Shown piece by piece: positions 11,301 through 22,600 of a stretch of DNA of 64,000 bases. The stretch's first letter is position 1. The number at the start of each line of letters is the position of its first letter. Source of the stretch: Flectonema sp. DT1601 (taxonomy: Eukaryota > Euglenozoa > Diplonemea > Diplonemida > Diplonemidae). Where the stretch lies: positions 1,116,001 through 1,180,000 of the forward strand of contig OZ025793.1 in NCBI GenBank assembly GCA_964019425.1, read 5' to 3'. Under the pieces are notes generated by a model. The model was not told the origin of the DNA. It saw only the letters and a list, made by a program, of their open reading frames with translations, and made no database searches. The position numbers and the translations under genes were made by a program.

Positions 11301-14300
11301 TTTCTTTATAAAGTAATTGAACATAATTTGACTCTGCAATATGAAGTCACAAAACCAGAAATCAGATTATCTGAAGTAGGAGAGTACTATCTGTTTGCTG
11401 ATATGAGTGGTGAGTATGTGATACCAGTTCTACCAGTCATGAAGCAACCAGTTACTGGATTGTATGGACCAATTGAAGTTATTACTGGAAAACCAACCAT
11501 GAGCACTCTCAAGATACTCCCCGAAGGAATTGAACTTCCAATAGAAGAGCTACCCATCCCAACCATCTCTCTTCAAGATGAATGTAATAATTATTTTCAT
11601 CATGAGGTAGTCGAAACAAGTGGATCGGTTCCTTTATTAAATCAAACTTCAGATATTAATATTCATACTCTGACTGGTGAGACTCTACCATGGTCCTTGT
11701 CAGCTCATGGAAAACCACAATATCTGTCTACAAAGTGTACAATAAATGAACAAAACAACAGAATAATATCACTGACAACAACAATAACTGATTGTGATAA
11801 TAATGTTTGTGTTGGTTCTGATTTTCAATCGAAGGGGCTTGGGAGTTCAATTGGAGTGACGTATTTCATTCGTAAAAAGAATAACTCATACATGACACTT
11901 ACACACACGCCAATCATTAATGGTGTGAGTTCAACTACAGTATCTATTCCTGAAGATGAGGACGGTGGTGATATCATCTCAACTATCGGTAGTTTTGTTC
12001 CACAATTTGATTCAATTGATAATTTATTAACCTTAACTGCTGAAAGACTTCAGAGTTGCAGCATCACAATAAAACCATCCTCATCGAATGTCAACCTCAT
12101 CGACTACACTGTCGACATCACTAAGAAAGTATTATTTGGTGGAGTGTCTGAAAACACAAAATGGACGCCACTAAGACAATTAGGTAGTCCTGATGATGAT
12201 GTTGTGATTGCTAATGAAACAGGTCTTCCTGGGATTATAATTACAGATTCAGGTGATTATACTGTTAGAGTTCAGGGTGACATTTCAAATACAATATACG
12301 CACCTCAATCAAAAGCAATTTCATGTCCTCACTTAGAATCAAGTATCGATCTGCCAAGTACCCTACAAAATCTTAACAAACAATCAAATTACGTTTTTGA
12401 AGCGCCTCTCTATTCATCTCTTCGTCGGGATGTTCAGGTTTCAGGGATTGATAAAACTTTTAGTGTAAAGTCAGTAATGGAATTGTCGATTAAAAAACTT
12501 CAAGATACCATGACCAATACAGTAAACCTCGATAATGCATCAAAATCTGTATCAAACAACACGATAACAATCAAACACTTGGGTAAGGATGTGATGTGGC
12601 CTAGACATTTATCTGGTTGGTGTTGCTTCACACTCAACATCAGTGAAGGTGGTATATTTAAAAGTTACAAATCGAATCCAGTGTTTGTGGGTGATGTTAA
12701 GCCGAGATCAATTCAAAATATTGAAACTCTGTCAATACCGAAACCCAGCAGCCTTCCCGAAATAAGCTTGGAATGTAGACAACATGAAAATGTTACAATG
12801 TCGGGGTTTGGGATCAGAGAGCTTGTTATAAAGAAACAATCTATTTCATCCGAATATAATCTCAGATACGCTGAAGTGTACTATAAAATACAAAATACCA
12901 CCAGTCTCGAACATGTTACAACAGCACAGTTTGGGATGAATGAAAATATCGCAATCTGTGAAATTTACATCCCTTTTGGTGTTCAGAAAATAGTTGTCGT
13001 CATGACTGATACCGGAGCACGTCCACAAAAATCTAATTGGAGGCAATCGGCTATTACAGTCCAACCCACATATCTGAACGATGACTGTGGTACTTATTCA
13101 GGTATCACAGACTTGTCTATTTCACTGTCCAACCCTGATAAACATATCCCGGATGAGTATTTATCGTCAGTGACATGTCTCTCTTCCGATGATAAAGTAG
13201 TCGAATGTTATCAGTTGGGTACACCAAAAGAATCAAAATTGGTATCAACGAGAGGTGTTATTCGTGGGCTTATACTTCCACCTGGTCGAGAAAAGTTAAA
13301 AATACGAGTCCAGTACACGATACAAGAGTTTGTTAATGTTAAAATTGATAAACAAACTCAACCCATTGCAGTTAGAGATATTGTAAAATTGGAATTGTCA
13401 AATAAAAATACCGAATCAAAAGACATTAAAATCACAATTGAAAAAAGTGATCCAACGCAGATTGAACTCAAATCTTCCGAAACGATAAACACAGCAGACT
13501 GTAAGCTTGTGTTGAGAAGTAGCAGTTCAGAGAATGAAGTTCATAGTAAAGAAGTCACAATTAAGTCGGTTAATGAATCTGAATCAGTGACTATAACGAT
13601 CCCGAATTCATTCTTTGCTGCGATGGTATCGATCGAACCCTCTTCAGAGTTATTATTTTGGTACGAAATTGACATTCCGACATCCGAACCAAAAAAGAGT
13701 AAAAAAAAGAAGAAAAAACAAAAAACAAATTTAATCAGAACAGAAGCATTCCAACTTAACCTGTATGAGAAACAGTTATCGTTATTGTCTGAGTTTTCGT
13801 TGTGGGCAGAAATTAGAAACAACACTGCTTATTGCATTGTCCGACCTCACGTAGTTGCTGATAGAATTCTTAAAAATATGGAAATAGACTTCTTCATGGA
13901 GGACGAAAAACTCTTCCTCTCTCCTGAAAAAGTACCCGTTCCTAAACTGGGAGATCAGGGGCAGATATCTCTGATTTTACCGACTTTTGAAGGTATTCCA
14001 CCGGGAATTGAACTAACGATTAAAATGAAAAGTGAGGGTGAATTAATTGAAGCTAGTTGGAAACAAACTGCTGGCAAACCCTGTGGACTTTTCTTAGTAC
14101 CAACTCCTCATGTATTTGATTGTATCACAACTGAATATCAGATTTTATTAATCGATGAGAACGGTCATTCAACTACATCACAAACAGACACCACTGTTAA
14201 TTATCATTATGATAAAGACAAGTCAGGTAACGTCATGATACCGAAGGGTGAATGTAGCGCAAAAATCTCACTTACAGATTGTTTTAAAAAAGAAACAACA

Positions 14301-15890
14301 ATAACATTAACGGCATCTCCAGGTATGGAAACCACGCGGGTCATTAAATTGCCAGCCACCCTCGCAGCTTCAACAGATGAAGAAACAAAAATAATCAGAA
14401 ATACGATGACATTTCTAACTGGTGTATTATTTAGAACTGTGTCATTGCACGTTACGTCTGCTTTGTCTGCGTCTTGTCGGAAGTCGATTTCGTCTGGGAA
14501 GAGCCCTCAAGATTTAGTCAAGAGAATAGCTGGTTTGAGTACCGAATGCCTTTCACATCACCCAGTTATAACTTTTCAAGACTATAATCCAACAGCTGTT
14601 AAGTATCCAATTACATCCTGTACCAGAACAGGAGCTTTCATACAACCAAAACCAACAACGGAGTCATACGAAACGTCTTCACTTCATCAGACCAATGAAG
14701 AAGGTGATGTCACATCACAACTACCAGTTGGTAGAATCCTCGTCAATTGGTCTGTCATGTCACCAGGAGAGTATGCAGCTAGTAGATATATTAAACCTCA
14801 GACTCAAGAGAAGAAACCTGAGTCACCTCGAAGACGCAAGAAAGCAAAACAAAAAGAACACGACCTTGGACAAGATTTATCAAAGTTAGAAATAACTGTT
14901 CATGAGCTTTCTGATATGATTGGAAAAACTACCGCTGATGAGACGAGAATGGCTTACTGTACGGTTGTTGTTGGGTCTGAAGTTTGTAGGACACAAATTA
15001 GTGATGAGCTTCGATATGAAGAAATGTTTACATTCACAAGACACACTCGTCAGCAGTTGTTAAAAATATCTGTTTTTGCGAAGAGGACTTCTCATCGAAC
15101 GAGTCAATTTCTTGGTGAAGCATTTCTCCGCTTTGGTACCGAACTGGATGGAACTCTTGTACCAATATCATTATTCCCGAGAACAGGTGGTGCTCGTGCG
15201 GCTCATGATTTAGCTTTTCTGAAATCTCGCAACCGCTCTACTTTTGGAACTGTTACTATCTCTTGGACAACAAAGTATGCTGAACAAGAACCAGAGCAAC
15301 CTGTTGCATTATCACCACGAATCCTACGACGAGAAGTGAGAAACGGTGCGATCGGAGTAGTTGAAAGACCACCTCTTGAAGCATTAGAACCACAAGATAG
15401 TGATGAAGTTTATAATTTAATTGTTTCTCGGGTAATGGAATTCAAAGAAGACCAACACAAAGATGTCCATCTCGGTCACTTATCTGATCCACTTCGTATT
15501 TCAGTACACGCTCTGCTACAGCAGTTAAAGTTAGGAGTTGTTTTACTGCGTGTATCTTCAACTGGAGACTACATGTTGTGTAATCGGTTGGGATATTTCT
15601 CTTCGCGTAACATCCCACTCTCAAACTCGGTATTTTGTTGCTTTTCGTGTAAGGGTCTTTATACGGCAGAAGTGTATCACACGTGCTCGCTTCGTGGAAA
15701 ATCCACCAGACCTCCTCCCACTAAAGTAGTTTACTGCTTGGAAGCTATCGAAGCAGCATCTTCAAGACATAAACCTTCATTTTTATCCTATCACTTTTTA
15801 GGGAAGGCTGGGTTGTCACCAAAAGTGTCTCCAGTTGTTGTGCCTGTGAGTCCACCAGTGTCACCTCCTCCGATTCATCCGTGGAAGTAG
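5307..15890 (+). CDS. Giant Lys/Ser-rich protein with C2-like domains
   Basis: An uninterrupted 3,527-residue protein. Residues 1-830 are Ser/Pro/Thr-rich, probably disordered, with many S/T-P sites and a poly-Glu run near residues 38-49. Residues about 830-1305 are extremely low-complexity: Lys blocks alternating with Ser/Asp blocks, with a duplicated GSAGYDSDTDEPQ module. Two copies of a ~36-residue acidic repeat (SSAKVSD.VSEVDI.HTEP.QTVE) follow at about 1390-1460. From about 1490 the protein is beta-rich. C2-like segments can be seen at about 1490-1780 (KLVVNIHKFRGMSL; GCLGELLIDIRRRDL) and about 3190-3330 (LEITVHELSDMIG...FLGEAFLRFG). No signal peptide or membrane segment is evident. The gene lies directly upstream of a cation channel. 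I do not recognise the family; C2-like domains suggest membrane or Ca2+ contact, but that is inference. Confidence 0.75.
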   Translation: MVGSDSVGSHSEGDDNNNKSGDGGGLGWWQSLHKAKQEEEEEEEEEEEEHNNSPPLEPRSDDRRSIPESGIDSLAVGAPYSTRDSPQQSPFPRHTSRTLDTVLTPSSQPRQYSPSRDTEDLLEDGTEHVSIPVQFGHSIPSSMVLSPGLSNVANGRSSPIQTVSVRPSVYKENPDSPTQVATPTVGSTQPDTFSAISSRMGQVASLRSAGFQNISRAGREAESNSYISSNDSLIEASLQDQQDKDVRAVSDIRSPESDSKDPFGSVRSPLSASTPIDISSLKSVGENNTNASRKGPQGLTSPVTRQTTLQEDLSSLKSFGERNVKVGVLSGGGSSVGNNEIPSPVASSATSPHQTSPVLMNNDTAIRSPVSTVAGQNLVESGSDEEFTLPGDPLSKKSTSINNNDDFINQINTSQQSIEDFTVHEVPKATSHPPAMGTSSQSNPMKSPAAGPQQGTFSVKSTSVPKGTDSFSIKSSSVDDADSSHYVPHTSPIINPVGSNTKIDSPIVNEITTSPLQSHEEQPLGTIELEDDPVRGQSDIYNDDNVVDTTSPQSAGIPKSPIVETANPTSVKSNSDTERVLGSTDSQDEDRFRSKSPTLGTEQRVAESYSASSVLNTSPAAVKVEATELPPPPIQSTVLGASQAEIEQKNIDTFSVKSADNVPAVAAAQNVVQTETSAASIENRAADTSPLSASNRYTTSPIRGGTATGKSHDDKSPSEGEMNIKHLNEEIKSTPEGVIHSQSSAAPDVAQEISQYEVPTSQGHTEGINDAVGLMSESYYSDFEDHVEQPDELQASAPVTVKEVSKSFDTNLPTEQSTSLVIEGVEKEVTSSKKKKNKKSKVGESASPKKKKKKKKKKKSANETATMEASPSKTQEADDDDVEGSNSPGDNSLGDISQSIPNRDLTSTEALTDMKTNETHDESTREKKINISGNENESSTMSPGAASKAGNTSEQGNEKSKKKKKSSVKKTSDKENGSAGYDSDTDEPQEEEKKKKKKKQKKKSSAKKTSDENGSAGYDSDTDEPQREEEKKKKKKQKKKKKKKKKKSKTNKEESNADTDSDSNSGDNSSSKVKKKKKKKSKKSDNDSSSDSSSGDDSSKKKKKKKKKKSKKDDSDSSSDSSSDSSKKKKKKKKKSKKSASDSSDSSSGDDSSKKKKKKKSKKKKKKESKSDSSSDSSSASDSKKKSKKKKSSSSSSSSSDSSSGSEEKKKRKKKNKKSKKSKGSDDENSPKKDSDKKKKNKNKKDKKSDSDENSVKKDSDKKKKDKKNKKDKKSKKSKGSDSDENLSKKSSSSDDKKKKSKKETTSLSDSNEKPKLANEEVAESSAAVNMNGENASPDSTNYSSAEPPFDVAEDDISHDHLGGTNIYSEDPDHDFVVNNIPNENTPLASVEHHDYEDSSAKVSDGVSEVDIGHTEPPQTVEYHEHDYKDSSAKVSDDVSEVDIEHTEPQQTVEQRYHEHHVQSLRKLEEIENQSPKQSNKESINNSFQDVLGGYKLVVNIHKFRGMSLSGSSSALPITYQVSYEYVNRDGNIAFEGLNVNERFLFENDGLPLNGVLTIKALIGSKTYNFKTTICGERDIRQTKWLSTTARKSVARVSVSCQYCYRSKSLFYIFVRIKEFKPNPSHPDYQSQPSESNYTVVTANERWDHVASDTSTLGLSGTSFIWESNRMEIDLSKDPNVRLSLWQRSKWRPEKTENTVQEREDGCLGELLIDIRRRDLQNQLGKWVWMNVNTQGCSALLAEVSDAIQLSGKIQIMFQQSAKAWNAAITPLGKTVPLDDQLSLVRNATTNSDALSRMHITVHDLTLRIYKLVGKLSSSEIPNWVYQLPVSGKLCHSGVTLSRAGSFTSEPPIFIIRHFLTAAFDLRKFSEDSCTATLVAIKLRAMGILEGKFGDWKQPSLSLGLYKVVSYLLEPVTSREEIKIRAHEECTLDTVSTLIQIVLSGSALPAKVVITTSLSDVGKVTEAPATFRMSYELVDSFGRIREPKDFGNQTKIRIFLYKVIEHNLTLQYEVTKPEIRLSEVGEYYLFADMSGEYVIPVLPVMKQPVTGLYGPIEVITGKPTMSTLKILPEGIELPIEELPIPTISLQDECNNYFHHEVVETSGSVPLLNQTSDINIHTLTGETLPWSLSAHGKPQYLSTKCTINEQNNRIISLTTTITDCDNNVCVGSDFQSKGLGSSIGVTYFIRKKNNSYMTLTHTPIINGVSSTTVSIPEDEDGGDIISTIGSFVPQFDSIDNLLTLTAERLQSCSITIKPSSSNVNLIDYTVDITKKVLFGGVSENTKWTPLRQLGSPDDDVVIANETGLPGIIITDSGDYTVRVQGDISNTIYAPQSKAISCPHLESSIDLPSTLQNLNKQSNYVFEAPLYSSLRRDVQVSGIDKTFSVKSVMELSIKKLQDTMTNTVNLDNASKSVSNNTITIKHLGKDVMWPRHLSGWCCFTLNISEGGIFKSYKSNPVFVGDVKPRSIQNIETLSIPKPSSLPEISLECRQHENVTMSGFGIRELVIKKQSISSEYNLRYAEVYYKIQNTTSLEHVTTAQFGMNENIAICEIYIPFGVQKIVVVMTDTGARPQKSNWRQSAITVQPTYLNDDCGTYSGITDLSISLSNPDKHIPDEYLSSVTCLSSDDKVVECYQLGTPKESKLVSTRGVIRGLILPPGREKLKIRVQYTIQEFVNVKIDKQTQPIAVRDIVKLELSNKNTESKDIKITIEKSDPTQIELKSSETINTADCKLVLRSSSSENEVHSKEVTIKSVNESESVTITIPNSFFAAMVSIEPSSELLFWYEIDIPTSEPKKSKKKKKKQKTNLIRTEAFQLNLYEKQLSLLSEFSLWAEIRNNTAYCIVRPHVVADRILKNMEIDFFMEDEKLFLSPEKVPVPKLGDQGQISLILPTFEGIPPGIELTIKMKSEGELIEASWKQTAGKPCGLFLVPTPHVFDCITTEYQILLIDENGHSTTSQTDTTVNYHYDKDKSGNVMIPKGECSAKISLTDCFKKETTITLTASPGMETTRVIKLPATLAASTDEETKIIRNTMTFLTGVLFRTVSLHVTSALSASCRKSISSGKSPQDLVKRIAGLSTECLSHHPVITFQDYNPTAVKYPITSCTRTGAFIQPKPTTESYETSSLHQTNEEGDVTSQLPVGRILVNWSVMSPGEYAASRYIKPQTQEKKPESPRRRKKAKQKEHDLGQDLSKLEITVHELSDMIGKTTADETRMAYCTVVVGSEVCRTQISDELRYEEMFTFTRHTRQQLLKISVFAKRTSHRTSQFLGEAFLRFGTELDGTLVPISLFPRTGGARAAHDLAFLKSRNRSTFGTVTISWTTKYAEQEPEQPVALSPRILRREVRNGAIGVVERPPLEALEPQDSDEVYNLIVSRVMEFKEDQHKDVHLGHLSDPLRISVHALLQQLKLGVVLLRVSSTGDYMLCNRLGYFSSRNIPLSNSVFCCFSCKGLYTAEVYHTCSLRGKSTRPPPTKVVYCLEAIEAASSRHKPSFLSYHFLGKAGLSPKVSPVVVPVSPPVSPPPIHPWK
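5418..5453 (+). repeat. GAA/GAG triplet run (poly-Glu) in coding sequence
   Basis: Twelve consecutive Glu codons, almost all GAA, near the N-terminus of the giant protein. Such triplet runs are prone to length change. Confidence 0.9.
7801..9216 (+). repeat. Lys/Ser-Asp low-complexity tandem region in coding sequence
   Basis: About 1.4 kb made largely of AAG/AAA Lys codons interspersed with Ser/Asp blocks, inside the giant open frame. It includes two copies of a GSAGYDSDTDEPQ-encoding unit (about 8236-8275 and 8347-8386). The reverse strand gives open frames of poly-Phe/Ser here that are artefacts. Confidence 0.85.
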
Positions 15891-16614
15891 TAGAGATGGG
15901 ATGAGAGCATCTGTTCTGCACTTCAACTTCTCCCTCGCCTGTTGCTGTTTGGTTTACTTTTACTTTCTGGTTAGTTATTTCTGTGTGGTGTTTCTCCTGT
16001 GAAGGAGGGTTCTGGTTTTTTTTTCTTCTTTCTTCATTACTATTATTCGTGGAAATAATTCATCAAAATTACTAAACAGTTTTTCCTGTGATTATGGGTG
16101 CATGTCTTTTTTTATTTTTTTTTGTTGTGAACAAATTTACAATTAGCCTCGAAAATAAGTACCTTTCGCAATCAGGTCGAAAATCAATTGGTTCGTGTTG
16201 TCTTTTTTCTTCAATTCCGATATAAGTAGTCAACCAAAATAACACATGCATACTCTATAGGAAGTTTATCAAGGAAAACTTCTTGTTGTCCACCTAGCTG
16301 AATTCCCTTCGTTTTTCTTTCTTTCTTTCTTTTTTTTTTTTTTTCCTACTCGTATTGTTTACTTTGAGTATGTGAACAAAAAATATATATAAAAATAAGA
16401 AAAAAGAAACATAACTCTACTTTAAAAAAACCTTCCAGACAATTGTGTAAAGGTGGAGTAGTTGTTTTTTTTTGAATTTTGCAATTCTTTTTGTATTTGT
16501 GTAGTTTTGAAATTATTCTTTCACTTTTTCATCAGTAAATCCATCTTCACCCAAATGCAAAACTAAAAAAAAACAAAAAAAAAAAAAAAAAAAAGAAAAG
16601 GGTGATTTAAATAA
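15891..16614. other. Spacer between giant gene and channel gene
   Basis: AT-rich, with T runs (for example 16330-16344) and an A-rich leader (16564-16594) just before the channel ATG. No gene or structured element seen. Confidence 0.5.
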
Positions 16615-19600
16615 ATGGAATCATGGAGAGAATTCGTCGATGAAGACGATGAAGAAAGCAGCAACATCATCGACAGCTGGATGAAAATCTTAAATATGGG
16701 AGACAAAGAAGTCTTGGAAATGGGCGTTGGACAGAATGCAAAAAAATTTCAAGGAAAAAGTCTCATGATATTAAAAACTTCAAATGTATTTAGAAGTAAA
16801 TGTATTTGGATGATTGTCCACCCATATTTCGATTACGCTGTTCTGTTTGCCATATTCGTGAATGCTATTTTTATAGCCCTCGATGATCCTTCCTATTGGA
16901 GTCAAGTGGTTGATATAATTTTCCTGGTGTTGTTTTCTGTTGAGACAACTCTTAAAGTCATAGCCATGGGACTCGTAATCGGTCAACATGCCTACCTCAG
17001 AGACGCATGGAATGTTGTAGATTTTGTTATTGTAGTCTGTGGTTGGGTATCTTACTTATTTGCAAATGTCTCAGCGTTCTCAGTTGTTAGAGTTGTACGA
17101 GTGTTTCGACCACTTCGATCAGTAAATCGCATTGCTGGGATGCGTCGATTGGTTAATACACTCTTTGCTTGTCTTCCTCTTATGCTTGACGTCGTCATGT
17201 TGAGTATTTTAATATTTTATCTATTCAGTATCGCTGGTGTTGTGTTGTGGAATGAAAGCCTTCACAATCGTTGCCGACCCGCCAGTGAGGCTTATAACCC
17301 TGACTGGAAACCAGTTTCAATGGACCGTGTTTGTGGTAATTCGAGTGTCATTTCCGCCTTTCAAGTCAGCTGTCGTGAGGGGCAGCAGTGTATTAATTCT
17401 TCAGCTCCATATGCGTATGCAAATTTCGATCACATTGGAAAAGCCTTACTCCTAGTGTTTCAATGTGTTACTCTTGACGGATGGGTTTATCACTCATATG
17501 CAGTAGAAGATGGATGGTCTCCCTTTGCGGCTCTCTTCTTCGTATTTTTAACCATGTTTGGAGCGTATTTCTTTGCGAACCTGATTCTAGCCGTTGTGAC
17601 AGATGCCTTGGCTAAGTATACCGCTGATGAGTCGAGTAAAGAGCAACCTCTAACAGAAGAGGCGCTCACAATGCATGAATCTGGTGTCGGCCCTCCAAAA
17701 TTAACATCAATAGTAAAACCTTCTATCTTTGATAAAAGTGTTTTCAGAGGTACCCAAGCACAAGCACAGGAAGGTTGGAATCATTTCATCAGTGATATTA
17801 ATGAACAGGCAGTTAAAGGTATTGCGAACTATCAAAAGAAGACAACTCGTCGTAAACGGGCGTCAACATTCAGAGGACTACATTCAGCCACTGACACGAA
17901 AATTATATTTCACAAAAACGGAAAGCGTCCGAGATCATACAGTTGTGTTGTAAGTAGTACTGCTCGTTATATTCCTGCTAACCATCACAGTAAGGCAACT
18001 GTTAGTCTTACTGCCATTACTAGTTTACAGAATAGTGCTTATGGATGGGTTCCTGTAAGTCAAGAATTACACCAACGGTTCTCAAGAAAAGCTGCTTACC
18101 CGGCAGCTATCGGTGCTGTGATGGCGATAGTGATAAGGACTGCTGCTCAAAAAAGAGAATATAAAAATTTACAGCTGCAGCCAATGTCTTTTGCGAGAGA
18201 GACAAGCAAGTTGTCGGCGACAAGTAACTTTAGTGGTGGACCTACAGCTCACTTTTCTCAACCTGCAATTGCGAATAAATCTTTTGGTTCTAACAACCAG
18301 AGATCGTTTCCACAGAGGAAGAAAGGACCTCCATCAGCTACTTCAACACAAATATCATATCCAACAACAGAATCTATTTCTGAACCAGGTACGTCTGGTG
18401 TTCGACATCAATTGAGGATATTCTGTAGATCATCTTTATTTAACAATACAATTATTGGCATAATTTTATTGAATGCTTTACTTATGTCCCTCGAACATTA
18501 TGACATGCCGAGTGTATTAGAAAACATGCTTGAAAAAGCTAACATGGCGATCACATTTGTGTTTGTAATCGAAACAGTTCTTAAGATTACTGCTTTGGGA
18601 AAAAAGTGGCCTCGCGATAGGTTCAATCTTTTTGACTTTTTCGTAGCAGCAATTTCACTGTTTGAATTTATATTTTTAGAATCTAAAGCGGTTTCTCTTT
18701 TTAGAGTCTTTCGTCTTTGTAGGGTACTGCGAGTTCTGAAACTGGCTCGTTCTTGGAAGGTCCTTCATAACATCATCAAAATGATTGGAAATTCACTAGC
18801 CTATATTGGTTACTTGGTTTTGCTTATCTTGTTATTTATATTTATATTTGCCGTACTGGGTCGTTCAATATTCGACTCATTTAACGACAACACAGTTCGT
18901 TGGTGTAAAACAATAGAAACAGAAATCGATTGTGCCTCACATACTGAAATAAGTTTGGGTCAGGTTTGTGAGTGGAGACAGTTAGAATGTCCGTTAGGTA
19001 ACAATAACGTGACATTTAGTAATCTCACAACATGGGATAATTATACTGTAAACCCTTGTGGAGACTTTGAGTGCCGCGTTAGCGCTGATTGGCAAAAAAT
19101 GGATCCCACATACAGAGCTAGATTCGACAAACTTAATTGGGCCGCAGTTCACGTTTTTCAAGTTCTTACTCGTGACAATTGGGGACTCCTGTGCTTTCGA
19201 GCAATGGAAGAAGTAAATGGTACAGCAGTACTGTACTTTTTAACAATATTAATATTCGGAACCTACTTGCTTTTCTCGATGTTCATTGCCATTCTCTTGG
19301 TGAGACTAAGCGAGCAGAGCGAAGCACGAAAGTTACGAAAAAAGAAGAAACAAGAAGACATCCTGAGTGACGGACAGTCAGAGGTAATGAGTCCAGTTAT
19401 TACAATCGATGCGTGTTCAGAACCTAACGTAGTATCCCCAACAATGACAGGACCAGGTTCACCAACAATAAGTCGAAGTGATGTTTTGTTGTATCAAATG
19501 GCTCGCTCAAAGGAGAGAAAAGATAGATTGGAGCGACGTAAAAAGCTAAAGTTCGGAGAACGTTCTTGTAGTGTAGCTGGTTCTGTCTGTTCAGTGCAAT

Positions 19601-22600
19601 TCGACGGGGGCAGAAGCAGGGCTGGGACATTTAAGGAGTTTCAAAAGAAATTAGGAGCGCGGTCAGGATACGATGACGACGATCGTAGTAGTTGTATGTC
19701 ATGGGAACACACAGCAAGAGGTAAGGACTTGGTTTCAGCAATGAAAGGTTCAAGAGTCCTTGCGGGAACTCCATCAGAAAAACCTGCTCACGCAGTTGTA
19801 CGCCAACCCGACACAACAGATGCTATCGATCGCCTTTTATCTGGAGCAGATGAGTGCTACGCTGAAGATGAAGAAGATTCTGAAACAGATGATTTTGATA
19901 CTCTTCAAGGTTACTCTTTTGGTTACTTCTCACCTGAATCAAGAATTCGACTATTCCTCACCAACTTCATCCTCCAACGCTATTTCGAAGTCACAATGGG
20001 ATATTTAATTATTGTAAACTGTTGTGTGATTGCATTAAATAAGAACATACTTGACAACTCCGACCAGGCAATCCGAATCGTTGAGATCGCAGATTGGGTG
20101 TTTACCGGCATCTTTACCCTGGAGATTATATGCAAATGCATCGTCTATGGAGTGTGGAAAGGTGAATATAGTTACTTACGCCGCCAACGTTGGAATAAAA
20201 TAGATACCTGTATTGTTATTCTCTCTCTCATATCTATCCCAATTCAATTTCAAGCTCGTGCTTCTTCAGCAGGTCATCATAAGCCTGTCAACACTGTTGC
20301 TCGTGCGATAAAAGCATTCAGAGCATTTAGACCTCTTCGAATTCTAGTAAGAACCAAAAGAATGAAAGTTGTAATTGGTGCATTCGTAAACACTATACCT
20401 GCAGTGTTTAACGTGATGGCTGTTGCTTTTGTGTTGTATTTCATATTTGGAATTGCTGGTGTCCAACTTATGAAAGGAGCTTTTCGCAGATGTAGCGATG
20501 GCTCTGACAGAAGCAAAGTCGAATGTATCGGAAACTGGAGAGCAACTGCAGGAGATGGTGTTTGGATGACACAAGAAGAAATACAAATTGGTTGGAAAAG
20601 TATTAAAAGAGAATGGATAAACCCAAGAGCTATCAGTTTTGATAACTTATTATCATCGTGGACAGCACTTCTTGAAGTTGCTGCTCTTAGTGGTTGGATG
20701 GATATTATGTATGCGGCAATCGATTCGAGTGAAACAATTGACAGCCGACCTATTCGTGAAAACCGTCCATTTTTAATTCTTTATTTCATATGTTGGATTT
20801 TTGCTGGTGCATTCTTCGTCATGAATATCTTCACGGGTGTTGTTGTTGATCATTTTTCAAGACAAAAGGTTCAACTGGATGGTTCTATTTGGTTGACAAA
20901 CCAACAAGAACGTTCCCTCCGAGTCAAGAGAATTCTCCTAAACAGCAGAGCAAAGAAACGAAGAGCCCTTCCAATCCGCCCGCACTACATTAATAGAGCA
21001 TGCTATGCTATTGTAACACAGAAATGGTTTCCAAGATTTATCTTTATTTGTGTCGTTGTTAACGTGTTGTTGATGGCGACAGTGCATCGAGGAATGAATG
21101 GAACTTATGCTCAAATCCAGTCATATGGAAATATGATATTCACGGTTATATTTACTGTGGAAATGATACTTGAAATATCAGTCGCAGGACCAGCAGCATA
21201 CCTAAACTTCAAGTGGTGTCGACTTGACTGCGCTATCGTAATAATTTCTTGGATAGAAATCATAGTTGAACTCATATTCTCCGGAGGTAATGCTGCTGCG
21301 ACAGTCCAACTGCTCCGATTGGCCAGATGCTTTCGCCTCCTCCGACATTTCAAAGGTCTACGTAAGTTGCTGATGACTTTATATTTCAGCGTTCCTGCTT
21401 TTTATAATATCGCTTCTCTACTGTTCCTCATGTTTTTTATTTTCGCTATTCTGGGAATGGCTCTCTTTGAAGATGTAGTAACCGCACACACGGAACCATT
21501 ATACCCGTTATTGCTGAGTGACAAAGCGAATTTTCGTAATTTTCCCAGAGCAATGTTAACCTTATACAGAGTAGCGACCATGGATACTTGGGTTACTGTG
21601 TGGAGTGGTTGTCAAGTTCAACCTCCATATTGCAGTTTTGATGAAGCAAATTGTGGTAACGGTATTATAGCATCATTGTATTTTTCTATATTCATGATAT
21701 GCATTGGTTTTGTTATGATGAACTTATTCATTGCTATAATCCTCGAAAATTTCAGAGAATCGGTACTACTACCGGAAGACTTAACAAGAAAGATGCAACA
21801 AGTTTCTCTATTCCGTGAGACATGGGCTAGATATGACCCAAAAGGTCAACAATATGTAAAAGCTAATGAGTTTATCCCTATGTTGGAGGAATTAAGCCCA
21901 CCCATCGGACTCAAAGGAAAAGAAAAAGTCGAGGTTTTGAGATTACTTCAGCACCTTGATTTCCCAATTACTTGGCCAGATCAGAATGTTTTGTTTGCAG
22001 ATGCGGTCGATGCTATTGGAGAAGCGATTTTTAAAATTCATCTTTTGGATTCTCTTGCGACTCGGAAATACTTAAAAACTGAAAATAGAATGGAACTTTA
22101 CCAATATGGTTTTACAATAGCTCATTGGTGTGCTGCCTGTATTATTCAATCAGCATGGAGAGAATATACATTAGGTCAGGCAGTCACTGGGGTTATTATA
22201 TTCCATCCTCCTGAGAAAGACGTTTTAATGAAAAGTATCGCTACAGCTGTCAAACGTCAACGTTTGGTTTCTCCACCAATAAGGGCAAGGTCTAAATCAG
22301 CCATTCCATTTAAACCTGGTGATCGTCGTTCTGATTCATTTGGTACTATTCAAGAACGTTTATTTTCAGACAAGACAGATACCTCATCTGAATACGAACA
22401 AAGTGACAAACTCGCATCATCAATGAAAGTAATGCCGACACGAACGGCTTCTCAGTTTGCATTTAGACCCCTGGGTAGTTTCTGTATGAATGCAGACCCT
22501 TCTCCTCAATTGATAAATCCTCTGCGTCCGAAACCTTTATTATCTAATAATACGATACCTGCTTTACCGCTTGGAGGAAAGAAACCAACACTTCCGTTGC

